Part shown: one piece after another, positions 27,857-36,375 of the stretch
How the letters are laid out: each line of letters opens with the position of its first letter
Numbering within the stretch: position 1 is the stretch's first letter
Assembly: GCF_001408515.1 (NCBI RefSeq)
Contig: NZ_CYPR01000228.1
Location: 51,045-115,044, forward strand
Length of the DNA: 64,000 bases
Direction of reading: 5' to 3'
DNA from: Jannaschia seosinensis
Lineage (GTDB): Bacteria > Pseudomonadota > Alphaproteobacteria > Rhodobacterales > Rhodobacteraceae
The notes under the pieces: generated by a model
What the model was told of the DNA's origin: nothing
The model's input: only the letters and a program-made list of their open reading frames with translations
Database searches by the model: none
Made by a program: the position numbers and the translations under genes

Positions 27857-29143
27857 ATGTATCACAGGCACCCGGATATTTCCGCCTCGAGGCGGCCGCC
27901 CGAAGCGCGGGCCCGGCACCGGGCGCTTGTGGTCAGTGGCAGCGCGGCGCAGCGTCGGCTGCTCGCGGTGGTCCTGCGGCAGATGGATCTCGACGTGGTC
28001 ACCCTGTCCTGTGCGGGTGAGGCGCTGCATTATTGCATGACCGAGGAGGGCTGCACCGTGCGCCTGATCCTCAGCGACTGGCAGATGCCGATCATGGACG
28101 GGCCCGACTTCTGCAAGGCGTTCCGGGGTCTGGTTCGCGACGATTATACCTATTTCATCCTGATGACGTGCGAGACGGACCGGCGCGTAAAGGCGCAGGG
28201 GCTTCAGGCCGGGGCCGACGACTTCGTCACGCGGCCCATCAATATCGGTGAGTTGCGGGCCCGGATCTCCACGGCCAAGCGCATTCTCGATATGCAGGAG
28301 GCGCTTCAGCACCGCAATTATGAGGTCAAGACCGCTCTGGAGGACCTGCAGGCGCTGCATGATGCGCTCGACCGCGATCTGGCCGAGGCGCGCAGATTGC
28401 AGCGCGCCTTCATTCCTGCCCGGCACCTGAGCAATCCGGGCTATGCGCTGTCGCTCCGGCTCGTCACGTCGGGGCAGGTCGGCGGCGATCTCGTCGGCCA
28501 TTTCCCCATTTCCGACACCGAAGTGGGGCTCTACTCCATCGACGTCGCCGGCCACGGCGTCGCGTCGGCTCTGCTGACGGGGCGGCTGGCGGGGCTCTTC
28601 TCGGGCAAGGCCTGGCGCGGCAACATCGCCTTCCGCTCCGATGGCCGCGGCGTCCATCCGCCCGAAAAGGTCATGCACCGCCTCAACGATTTCATGCTCC
28701 AGGAGATGACGTCCGACATCTATTTCACCGCCGTTCTGGCCTATGTCGACATCGTGACCGGCGCGGTGCGGCTGTGCCAGGCGGGGCATCCCCATCCCCT
28801 CATCCGGCGGGGCGAAGGCACGATCGAGCGGGTCGGACATGGCGGCCCGCCGGTCGGGCTGCTGCCCGGCACCACGTTCGAGCGGGTGACCTTCGACCTT
28901 GAGCCGGGCGATTCGCTGCTGACCTATTCCGACGGGTTGACCGAATGCACGGATACCTGGGGCGACATGCTCGAAGAGGAGGGACTGATGGCCCTGCTCG
29001 CGCGGATTCCACCGGATACGGAGGCGGCGGTCGAGGAGTTGGAGGCCGCCCTGCGCACCCATTCCGGCATCGTCGATTTCGCAGACGACATCTCGATGCT
29101 CCTGTTTCGCTACGACGGTTTACCGGAGGCTGCGACCGCCTGA
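27857..29143 (+). CDS. REC-domain PP2C/SpoIIE-type phosphatase
   Basis: A 428-residue protein. A receiver domain occupies residues ~20-140, with the Asp in LILSDWQMPIMDG and the Lys-equivalent region RPINIGELRARI. A coiled linker follows, then a PP2C/SpoIIE phosphatase domain: DVAGHGVASALL, ILTYSDG-type metal-binding region and FADDISMLLFRYD. Such proteins dephosphorylate STAS anti-anti-sigma factors in partner switches. The layout is like RbaY of Rhodobacter capsulatus, but no STAS or kinase gene is adjacent, so that link is a guess. The start at 27857 follows GGAAGG; an upstream ATG at 27809 is in frame but weaker. Confidence 0.85.
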   Translation: MYHRHPDISASRRPPEARARHRALVVSGSAAQRRLLAVVLRQMDLDVVTLSCAGEALHYCMTEEGCTVRLILSDWQMPIMDGPDFCKAFRGLVRDDYTYFILMTCETDRRVKAQGLQAGADDFVTRPINIGELRARISTAKRILDMQEALQHRNYEVKTALEDLQALHDALDRDLAEARRLQRAFIPARHLSNPGYALSLRLVTSGQVGGDLVGHFPISDTEVGLYSIDVAGHGVASALLTGRLAGLFSGKAWRGNIAFRSDGRGVHPPEKVMHRLNDFMLQEMTSDIYFTAVLAYVDIVTGAVRLCQAGHPHPLIRRGEGTIERVGHGGPPVGLLPGTTFERVTFDLEPGDSLLTYSDGLTECTDTWGDMLEEEGLMALLARIPPDTEAAVEELEAALRTHSGIVDFADDISMLLFRYDGLPEAATA

Positions 29144-29593
29144 CCGGCCTCGCGCCCGCATCCAACGCTCCAGGATGTGCCGCCCGCCCGCGCTGGCAAG
29201 CCGGTCGAGCGCTTCGTCCGGACTGCACCACATCACCGTGTGATGCGGCTCCGACGGCGGCCCGACGCGCAGGCCGACACGCCCCTGATAGATGTGGCAG
29301 ACCTTCTCGGCGTGCATCCGGTATTCCGGCATCCACCTGTAATCGCGGAACGCGCCCAGATGGCGGATGATCTGCGCCGTATGGCCGGTTTCCTCCCGGA
29401 TTTCACGCAGCAGGGCCGGCAGCGCCGCCTCTCCCGGATCGATCCCGCCCCCGGGCAGTTGCACGTCCGGCCCCTCGTCGGTTTCCTGCACCGTCAGCAG
29501 CAGGCGCGGCCCGCGCGTCAGGATCGCATAGGCCCCCGGCCGGCGGCGCCAAGGCACGGCGGGATCGGGCGGATGGCCGAAACGGCGGATCAT
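29120..29593 (-). CDS. Nudix hydrolase
   Basis: A 157-residue Nudix protein with a clear box, GGGIDPGEAALPALLREIREETG, where the Glu and REEXG residues bind Mg-pyrophosphate. The substrate cannot be predicted. GGAGG precedes the start at 29593. It overlaps the 3' end of the PP2C gene by 24 bp on the other strand. Not obviously RppH, since the usual N-terminal pattern is absent. Confidence 0.88.
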   Translation of the reverse strand: MIRRFGHPPDPAVPWRRRPGAYAILTRGPRLLLTVQETDEGPDVQLPGGGIDPGEAALPALLREIREETGHTAQIIRHLGAFRDYRWMPEYRMHAEKVCHIYQGRVGLRVGPPSEPHHTVMWCSPDEALDRLASAGGRHILERWMRARGRSGGRSLR

Positions 29594-29728
29594 GTCGGGC
29601 CTCCGAAGCATGGGGACAGGGGGGTTGGTCGCGGGCTGTCCATTCCTATATCGACCCGGTAATGCCAGTCTCGCGCATGCCGCGAAAGCCCCGCGCCATC
29701 CGGGCCGGGCAAGCGAAGGACCTCCGCC

Positions 29729-30727
29729 ATGACCGACGCCACGACCCATCTCTGGGACGACACCGTTCTGCCATTCCAGCTCGACAGCGCCGATATCCGC
29801 GGCCGGATCGCGCGCCTTGACGGCGTGCTCGAGGAGGTGCTGGCCCAGCATGATTACCCGCCCGCAATCGAGGCGCTGGTGGCCGAGATGGCGCTTCTGA
29901 CGGCGCTGATCGGGCAGACCATCAAGCTGCGCTGGAAGCTGTCGCTGCAGGTGCGCGGCGACGGCCCGGCGCGCCTGATCGCGACCGATTACTATGGCCC
30001 GAGCGAGGATGGCGCCCCCGCCCGCATCCGCGCTTATGCCAGCTACGACGCCGACCGGGTGGCGGAGACGGAGCAGCCGTTCGACCTCGTGGGCCAGGGC
30101 TATTTCGCGATTCTCATCGATCAGGGCCGCGACATGGCCCCCTATCAGGGGATCACGCCGCTGGCCGGCGGGTCGCTGTCGTCCTGCGCCGAAACCTACT
30201 TCGCCCAGTCCGAGCAGATCCCGACCCGCTTCGCGCTGGCCTATGGCCGCTCGACCGAGGCGGGCCAGGGCGAGCAATGGCGCGCGGGCGGCGTGATGTT
30301 GCAGCACATGCCCAAGGCGTCCCCCTTCGCCGCCGGCTCCGGCGATACGGGCGGGTCGGGCGAGGGCGGGCTGCTGACTGCCGAAGACATCCTCGACGCC
30401 GATGACGGCGAGAACTGGAACCGGGCCAACATCCTGCTCGACACGACCGACGAGCTGGAGCTGATTGGCCCGTCCGTCGCGCCGACCGACCTTCTGGTGC
30501 GCCTGTTCCACGAGGAGGGGCCGCGCGTCTTCGATCCGCAGCCGGTCCGCTTCGGCTGCACCTGCTCGGCTGATCGCGTGCGCCAGAGCCTGTCGATCTA
30601 CTCGGCCAAGGACATCGCCACGATGACCACCGACGAGGGCCGCGTCACCGCCGATTGCCAGTTCTGCGGCGCGCACTACGAATTCGACCCCGCGACGCTG
30701 GGCTTCGAGGCGACGAAGGCGCCATGA
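29729..30727 (+). CDS. hslO: redox-regulated chaperone Hsp33
   Basis: A 332-residue holdase activated by oxidation. The zinc-binding C-terminal switch has both cysteine pairs, RFGCTCSADR (CXC) and DCQFCGAHYEF (CXXC). The N-terminal substrate-binding domain is recognisable through YQGITPLAGGSLSSCAE. A Gly/Ser-rich insert near residue 205 is typical of the alphaproteobacterial form. The start follows AAGGACC. Its stop overlaps the next ATG (30724-30727). Confidence 0.95.
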   Translation: MTDATTHLWDDTVLPFQLDSADIRGRIARLDGVLEEVLAQHDYPPAIEALVAEMALLTALIGQTIKLRWKLSLQVRGDGPARLIATDYYGPSEDGAPARIRAYASYDADRVAETEQPFDLVGQGYFAILIDQGRDMAPYQGITPLAGGSLSSCAETYFAQSEQIPTRFALAYGRSTEAGQGEQWRAGGVMLQHMPKASPFAAGSGDTGGSGEGGLLTAEDILDADDGENWNRANILLDTTDELELIGPSVAPTDLLVRLFHEEGPRVFDPQPVRFGCTCSADRVRQSLSIYSAKDIATMTTDEGRVTADCQFCGAHYEFDPATLGFEATKAP

Positions 30728-31311
30728 ACGCCGATGCGCTCAGGGCGGCGCTGGCGCGCCCGGGCGCGCCGTCCTCGGATTTCGACCTGAACCCGGACGT
30801 GATCCTGCCGGGCCGCCGCATCCTGCGCGATGCGGCGGTTCTGGTGCCGTTTCTCGAGACCGGATCGGGCCTGCGCATGATGCTCACCAAGCGGTCGAGC
30901 CGGCTGAAACATCATCCCGGCCAGATCGCCTTTCCCGGTGGCAAACTCGAACCGGGCGAGGATGCCGAGACCGCCGCGCTGCGCGAGGCGCAGGAGGAGG
31001 TGGGCCTGCCGGGCGCCGAGATCCTCGGGCAATTGCCGAGCCACGAAACCGTCACCGGGTTTACTGTCACGCCGGTCGCCGCGCTGATCGCGCCGTTCGA
31101 TCCCGTGCCCGAACCGGGCGAGGTCGCCGAGGTCTTCACCATTCCGGCGGCGCACGTCCTGGTCCCCGGCAATTTCGCGGTGGAGCGGCGGCAGTGGAAA
31201 GGGAACTGGCGGCACTATTACACGGTGCCCTATGGTCCCTACTACATCTGGGGCGCGACGGCCCGGATACTCAGGGGGCTGGCGGATCGGATCGATGCAG
31301 ATCGGGGGTGA
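30724..31311 (+). CDS. CoA pyrophosphatase-type Nudix hydrolase
   Basis: A 195-residue Nudix enzyme of the CoA-specific type. The characteristic upstream motif LTKRSSRLKHHPGQIAFPGG runs into the Nudix box GKLEPGEDAETAALREAQEEVG. It would hydrolyse coenzyme A to 3',5'-ADP and phosphopantetheine. ATGA overlap with hslO upstream, and the cca gene starts 17 bp inside its 3' end, so the three genes form one translational unit. Confidence 0.9.
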   Translation: MNADALRAALARPGAPSSDFDLNPDVILPGRRILRDAAVLVPFLETGSGLRMMLTKRSSRLKHHPGQIAFPGGKLEPGEDAETAALREAQEEVGLPGAEILGQLPSHETVTGFTVTPVAALIAPFDPVPEPGEVAEVFTIPAAHVLVPGNFAVERRQWKGNWRHYYTVPYGPYYIWGATARILRGLADRIDADRG

Positions 31312-32434
31312 CTGGCTCGAGGCGGCGGCGACGCAGGCCGTGTTCGCGGCGCTCGGCGATGCCGGGCACCGGGCGCTGGCGGTCGGCGGCTGCGTGCGCA
31401 ATGCCGCGCTGGGGGCCCCGGTCAGCGATATCGACATCGCCACGGATGCCCACCCCGAGCGGGTAATGGAACTGGCCCGGAACGCGGGCCTGAAGGCGGT
31501 GCCGACCGGCCTCGACCACGGCACGGTCACGCTCGTCTCGGGCGGTATCCCGCACGAGGTCACGACCTTTCGCCGCGACGAGGCGACCGACGGCCGGCAT
31601 GCGATCGTGGCCTTCTCCGACGACGTGGCCGAGGATGCGGCGCGCCGCGATTTCACGATGAACGCGCTTTATGCCGAGGCTGACGGGACCGTGATCGACC
31701 CGCTCGGCGGGCTGCCCGACCTGCGCGCCCGGCATGTCCGCTTCATCGGCGATCCCGCGGCGCGGATCGCGGAGGATTACCTGCGCATCCTGCGCTTTTT
31801 CCGGTTCTCGGCGTGGTACGGCGATCCCGCGCACGGGTTCGACGCCGAGGGTCTGGCCGCCTGTGCCGAATTGCAGAACGGCCTCGCCCGGATCAGCGCG
31901 GAGCGGATCGGCCACGAGATGCGCCGCCTGCTCGCCGCGCCCGACCCCGCGCCCGCCTTGGCGGCGATGGCACAGACAGGCATCCTCGCCCGCATCCTGC
32001 CGGGGGCGGATGCGGCGGGGATCGCGCCGCTGGTCCATCTGGGGGCGGAGGGCTGGATCGCGCGGCTGGCGGCTCTGGGCGGCGATCCGTCGGGCCTGCG
32101 CCTGTCGAAGGCGGAGGCCCGCAAGCTGGAGCAGGTCGGCGGCGCGGCGCGGGATGGCACCGCGTCCTTCGCGTTGGGCGACATGCTGGGGGCGGAGGCC
32201 GCGCGCGACGCGCTTCTGGTCCGTGCGGCCCTGACCGGAGCGGCACCGACGCCCGATGCCTTGGCGGCGGCGCGGGCCGGGGCCGAGGCGGCGTTTCCCC
32301 TGAACGCGGCGGACCTGATGCCCGACCTGACAGGGCCCGCCCTCGGCGCGGGGCTCGACCGCGCCCGCAGGATCTGGCGCGAGCGGGAGGGGCGGGTGGC
32401 GCTGGCGGAACTGATCGCCGCCGCGAAAGCCTGA
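31295..32434 (+). CDS. cca: CCA tRNA nucleotidyltransferase / poly(A) polymerase family
   Basis: A 379-residue class II nucleotidyltransferase. The catalytic pair is in LAVGGCVRNAALGAPVSDID (GGCVRN...DxD). RRDFTMNALYA and the neck region EDYLRILRFFRFSAWYGD follow. In alphaproteobacteria this protein adds or repairs the CCA end of tRNA. A poly(A) polymerase is a close relative that cannot be ruled out by eye, but a single copy in this context favours CCA addition. The start is inside the Nudix gene. Confidence 0.92.
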   Translation: MQIGGDWLEAAATQAVFAALGDAGHRALAVGGCVRNAALGAPVSDIDIATDAHPERVMELARNAGLKAVPTGLDHGTVTLVSGGIPHEVTTFRRDEATDGRHAIVAFSDDVAEDAARRDFTMNALYAEADGTVIDPLGGLPDLRARHVRFIGDPAARIAEDYLRILRFFRFSAWYGDPAHGFDAEGLAACAELQNGLARISAERIGHEMRRLLAAPDPAPALAAMAQTGILARILPGADAAGIAPLVHLGAEGWIARLAALGGDPSGLRLSKAEARKLEQVGGAARDGTASFALGDMLGAEAARDALLVRAALTGAAPTPDALAAARAGAEAAFPLNAADLMPDLTGPALGAGLDRARRIWREREGRVALAELIAAAKA

Positions 32435-32503
32435 GCCGCGGCCTGCGGCGTGGCTTTCCGCGCGGGCGGGTCTATATGGCCGGGACAGCCCCGGAAGCCT
32501 TTC

Positions 32504-34363
32504 ATGTTTCGTTTCTTCGAGTCTCTCGTCGACCCATATGCCCATCAGGCGGAGGGCGACACGCCCCCCTCCCGGCTCTGGCCGTTCCTGAGGGACTATT
32601 CCCGGCCGTTCAAACGGGTCTTCGCCTATGCTGCCGCGGCTGCCGTGACTGTTGCGGTCGTGGAGATCTGGCTCATCTTCTACATGGGCCGCCTCGTGGA
32701 CCTGCTGTCGGCATCGACGCCGGGCGCCTTCCTCGCCGACCACGGGTGGGAGCTGGTCCTCGTCGCGCTCTTCATCCTCTTCGGCCGTCCGGCGCTGCAG
32801 GCGGTCGACGTGCTGCTTCTCAACAACGCGATCCTGCCGAATTACGGCACGCATATGCGGTGGCGCGCGCATAACCACGTCCTGCGCCAGTCGGTCGGCT
32901 GGTTCGAGAATGACTTCGCGGGCCGGATTGCCAACCGGATCATGCAGGCCCCGCCCGCCGCCGGCGAGGCGGTGTTCCAGGTCTTCGACGCCATCACCTT
33001 CGCGCTGGCCTATATCATCGGCGCGGCGTTCCTGCTGGCGGGGGCCGATCCGCGCCTCGTCCTGCCGTTGCTGGTCTGGCTGGTGCTCTACGGGTTTCTC
33101 GTGCGCTGGACGGTCCGCAGGGTCGGCCCCGCCTCCAAGGCCGCGAGCGACGCGCGCTCGATGACGACGGGCCGCGTGGTGGACGCCTATACCAACATCC
33201 ATTCGGTCAAGCTCTTCGCCCATGAGGGGCAGGAGCTGGGCTATGCCCGCGAGGCGATCGAACAGACACGCCAGACCTTCCAGCAGGAGATGCGGATCTT
33301 CACGATCATGGACGTCTCGCTGGTGCTGCTGAACGGTCTTTTGATCGTGGGCGTGGTCGGCTGGGCGCTTGCGCTGTGGGTCGGGGGCTCGGCCTCGGTG
33401 GGCGTGGTGGCGGCAGCGACGGCGCTGGTGCTGCGGCTCAACGCGATGACCGGCTGGATCATGTGGGCGCTGACGTCGTTCTTTCGCTCGCTCGGCGTTG
33501 TGGAGGAGGGGATGGAGACCATCGCCCAGCCCATCCGCCTGCGCGACGCGCCCGACGCCGAGCCGCTCAGGCTGCACGAGGGCGGGATCGCGTTCCGGGA
33601 CGTGACCCACCATTACGGCGGCGCGCAGGGCGGCGTCACCGCCCTCAGTCTGAACGTGAAACCGGGCGAAAAAGTCGGCCTGATCGGCCGCTCCGGGGCG
33701 GGCAAGTCCACCCTCGTCAAGCTGCTCCTGCGGTTTTACGATCCCGAACAGGGCACGATCGAGATCGACGGCCAGGACATCACCCACGTCACGCAGGAGA
33801 GCCTGCGTCATGCCATCGGGATGGTGCAGCAGGATTCGAGCCTCCTGCACCGCTCGGTCGCCGAGAATATCCGCTACGGCCGCGCCGGGGCGGATGACGC
33901 CGAGATCGTCGCGGCCGCGAAGAAGGCCGAGGCGCATGATTTCATCCAGAACCTCTCGGATGCCGAGGGCCGCGCGGGCTATGCCGCGCGGGTCGGCGAG
34001 CGGGGCGTGAAGCTTTCGGGCGGGCAGCGCCAGCGCATCGCCCTCGCCCGCGTGATCCTCAAGGACGCGCCGGTCCTCGTGCTCGACGAGGCGACGTCGG
34101 CGCTCGATTCCGAGGTCGAGGCCGCGATCCAGGATACGCTCTACGGCATGATGGAGGGCAAGACCGTCATCGCCATCGCGCACCGCCTGTCGACCATCGC
34201 CGCGATGGACCGGATCCTCGTCATCGACGACGGTCGTATCATCGAGGAGGGGGCGCATGACGATCTGCTCGCCCAGGGCGGGCTCTACGCCTCCTTCTGG
34301 CGCCGGCAATCGGGCGGCTTCATCGACACGCGGGCCGCGGATGCGGCGGAGGCGGCGGAATGA
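32504..34363 (+). CDS. ABC exporter, fused membrane and ATPase domains (1)
   Basis: A 619-residue half-transporter. Six membrane helices (residues ~35-310) precede a complete nucleotide-binding domain: Walker A GRSGAGKSTLVK, signature LSGGQRQRIALAR, Walker B VLVLDEATSALDS and the H-loop AIAHRLSTIAAMDR. Type IV (MsbA/MDR-like) exporters work as dimers. The substrate is unknown; lipids, drugs and siderophores are all possible. The start at 32504 follows GGAAG. Its stop overlaps the start of the second ABC gene (ATGA), so the two probably form a heterodimer. Confidence 0.93.
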   Translation: MFRFFESLVDPYAHQAEGDTPPSRLWPFLRDYSRPFKRVFAYAAAAAVTVAVVEIWLIFYMGRLVDLLSASTPGAFLADHGWELVLVALFILFGRPALQAVDVLLLNNAILPNYGTHMRWRAHNHVLRQSVGWFENDFAGRIANRIMQAPPAAGEAVFQVFDAITFALAYIIGAAFLLAGADPRLVLPLLVWLVLYGFLVRWTVRRVGPASKAASDARSMTTGRVVDAYTNIHSVKLFAHEGQELGYAREAIEQTRQTFQQEMRIFTIMDVSLVLLNGLLIVGVVGWALALWVGGSASVGVVAAATALVLRLNAMTGWIMWALTSFFRSLGVVEEGMETIAQPIRLRDAPDAEPLRLHEGGIAFRDVTHHYGGAQGGVTALSLNVKPGEKVGLIGRSGAGKSTLVKLLLRFYDPEQGTIEIDGQDITHVTQESLRHAIGMVQQDSSLLHRSVAENIRYGRAGADDAEIVAAAKKAEAHDFIQNLSDAEGRAGYAARVGERGVKLSGGQRQRIALARVILKDAPVLVLDEATSALDSEVEAAIQDTLYGMMEGKTVIAIAHRLSTIAAMDRILVIDDGRIIEEGAHDDLLAQGGLYASFWRRQSGGFIDTRAADAAEAAE

Positions 34364-36210
34364 TCCGCGCCGCCGCCGACCGCTTCGCCACCGCGATTAC
34401 GCCCTTCGCGCATGCCGAGGGGCCGCCGCCGCGCACGCTGGGCAAGTTCTTCGTCTGGTGCCTGTCCGGGGCGTGGACGCCGCTGGTCGTGGCGTTCGGC
34501 GTCTCGGCGGCCGCGGGCGCGACCGAGGTCGCCACCGCCTTCTTCCTCGGCGCCGTCGTCGACAGCGTCTCGGGCGAGACGACCGGATACCTTGCGCGCA
34601 ATGCCGGGTTGCTGGCGCTGTTCCTCGTCTTCTACCTCGTCGTGCGGCCGCTGATCTTCGGCACCTCGGCGGCGTTCAACGGGATTGCCGTCGCGCCCAA
34701 TGTCTATCCGCTGGTCCAGTCGCGCCTGCACCGCTGGACCATGGGACAGGCCGTCACGTTCTTCGACGACGATTTCGCCGGCCGGATCGCCGCAAAGCAG
34801 ATGCAGACCGCCCGCGCCGTCACGGACGTCACCAGCGAATTCATCAACGTCGTGGCATTCGCGCTCGCCTCGCTGATCGGGTCGGCCATCCTGATGCTGG
34901 CGATCGACTGGCGGGTGGCGCTGGCGCTGGCGGTCTGGCTCGTCGGCTATTTCGCGATGTTCCGCTTCTTCATGCCGCGCATCCGCACGCGGTCCAAGGC
35001 GCGGGCGGCGGCGCGGGCCATGGTGACGGGGCAGGTCGTCGACACGATCACCAACATCAAGACGGTCAAGATCTTCGGCCATGCGGCCCACGAGGATCGC
35101 AACGCCCTCGATGCGATGGGCTGGCTGCGCGGCAAGGCGCTGGCCTTTGGGCGCATGTCCACCGCCTTCCGGTTTTCGCTGATGTTCGTGGCGGGGCTGC
35201 TGCCGATCCTGATGATCGGGGGCACGGTGCTGTTGTGGCGCATGGGCGAGGCGGGCGCGGGCGACATCGCCGCCGCCGGCGCCATCTCCTTCCGGCTCAG
35301 CCAGATGACCGGCTGGGTCAGCTTCACGCTCATGGCGCTCTATTCCAACGTGGGCGAGGTCGAGGACGGGATGAACACGCTCACCCCGCGCTGGACCCTG
35401 ACCGACGGTCCCGATGCCCGGCCCCTGCCGAAGATCGCGGGGGATCTGCGGCTCGACGGCGTGCGCTTCACCTATGGGCGCGATGCGGGCGGTCTGCGCG
35501 GCGTGGACCTGCATGTGCGGCCGGGCGAGAAGCTGGGCATCGTGGGGGCTTCGGGCGCGGGCAAGTCGACGCTCGTGGCGCTCATCCTGCGGCTTTACGA
35601 CCCCGAGGCGGGTGCCGTCCGCGTCGACGGCCACGATCTGCGCGATGTCACGCAGGACAGTTTGCGCCGTCAGATCGGGATGGTCACGCAGGAGACGGCC
35701 CTGTTCAACCGCTCGGCGCGCGACAATATCCGCTACGGCGATCCCGACGCGACCGAGGAGCAGGTCGAGGCCGCCGCCCGTGCCGCGGAGGCGCATGACT
35801 TCATCACCGGCCTGCGCGACCACAAGGGCAATCGCGGCTATGACGCCATGCTGGGCGAGCGGGGCGTAAAGCTTTCGGGCGGCCAGCGGCAGCGCATCGC
35901 CCTCGCCCGCGCCATCCTCAAGGACGCGCCGGTCCTCGTGCTCGACGAGGCGACGGCCGCTCTCGATTCCGAGGTCGAGGCGTCGATCCAGATCGCGCTG
36001 GAGCGCGTGATGGAAGGCAAGTCCGTCATCGCCATCGCGCACCGCCTGTCGACCATCGCCCGCATGGACCGGATCGTCGTGCTCGAGGACGGGCGGATCG
36101 TCGAGGAGGGCACCCATTCCGAGTTGCTCGCCGCCGAAGGCACCTATGCCCGCTACTGGAACCGGCAGTCGGGCGGGTTCATCGGCGCCGACGAATTGGC
36201 GGCGGAGTAG
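34360..36210 (+). CDS. ABC exporter, fused membrane and ATPase domains (2)
   Basis: A 616-residue half-transporter with the same layout as its neighbour: Walker A GASGAGKSTLVA, signature LSGGQRQRIALAR, Walker B VLVLDEATAALDS and H-loop AIAHRLSTIARMDR. Both ATPase sites look catalytically complete, unlike degenerate heterodimers. The nucleotide sequence of the last third is nearly identical to that of the first gene in several 30- to 40-base blocks, while the membrane halves differ, which suggests gene conversion. It overlaps the first gene by 4 bp. Confidence 0.93.
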   Translation: MIRAAADRFATAITPFAHAEGPPPRTLGKFFVWCLSGAWTPLVVAFGVSAAAGATEVATAFFLGAVVDSVSGETTGYLARNAGLLALFLVFYLVVRPLIFGTSAAFNGIAVAPNVYPLVQSRLHRWTMGQAVTFFDDDFAGRIAAKQMQTARAVTDVTSEFINVVAFALASLIGSAILMLAIDWRVALALAVWLVGYFAMFRFFMPRIRTRSKARAAARAMVTGQVVDTITNIKTVKIFGHAAHEDRNALDAMGWLRGKALAFGRMSTAFRFSLMFVAGLLPILMIGGTVLLWRMGEAGAGDIAAAGAISFRLSQMTGWVSFTLMALYSNVGEVEDGMNTLTPRWTLTDGPDARPLPKIAGDLRLDGVRFTYGRDAGGLRGVDLHVRPGEKLGIVGASGAGKSTLVALILRLYDPEAGAVRVDGHDLRDVTQDSLRRQIGMVTQETALFNRSARDNIRYGDPDATEEQVEAAARAAEAHDFITGLRDHKGNRGYDAMLGERGVKLSGGQRQRIALARAILKDAPVLVLDEATAALDSEVEASIQIALERVMEGKSVIAIAHRLSTIARMDRIVVLEDGRIVEEGTHSELLAAEGTYARYWNRQSGGFIGADELAAE

Positions 36211-36243
36211 GGGCCCGACGTGCCGTTTTCGCAGACTGCAAGG

Positions 36244-36265
36244 CGATTACCCATGGGTAATTGGC
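36244..36265 (+). repeat. 22-bp palindrome-containing repeat, copy 1
   Basis: The core ATTACCCATGGGTAAT (36246-36261) is a perfect 16-bp palindrome. With three flanking bases at each side the block is identical to copy 2 at 59874-59895 on the other strand. It lies 114 bp upstream of the rRNA methyltransferase start and in the same orientation relative to it as copy 2 is to the DUF5872 gene. A regulator-binding site is likely; none is known to me. Confidence 0.7.
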
Positions 36266-36375
36266 GCAAGGATCTGAATGGTCGGGACATTATTTCGGGG
36301 TCCCGATAAGACCCGCCCAAGGTCCCGCGTCATCGCGCATGGTCAGCGGCGCCGAAGCATGGCAGGAGGCGGCGC

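Noticed and set aside
31271..34309. Long minus-strand frame opposite cca and the first ABC gene
   Set aside because: Mirror of two strong genes; no recognisable domain.
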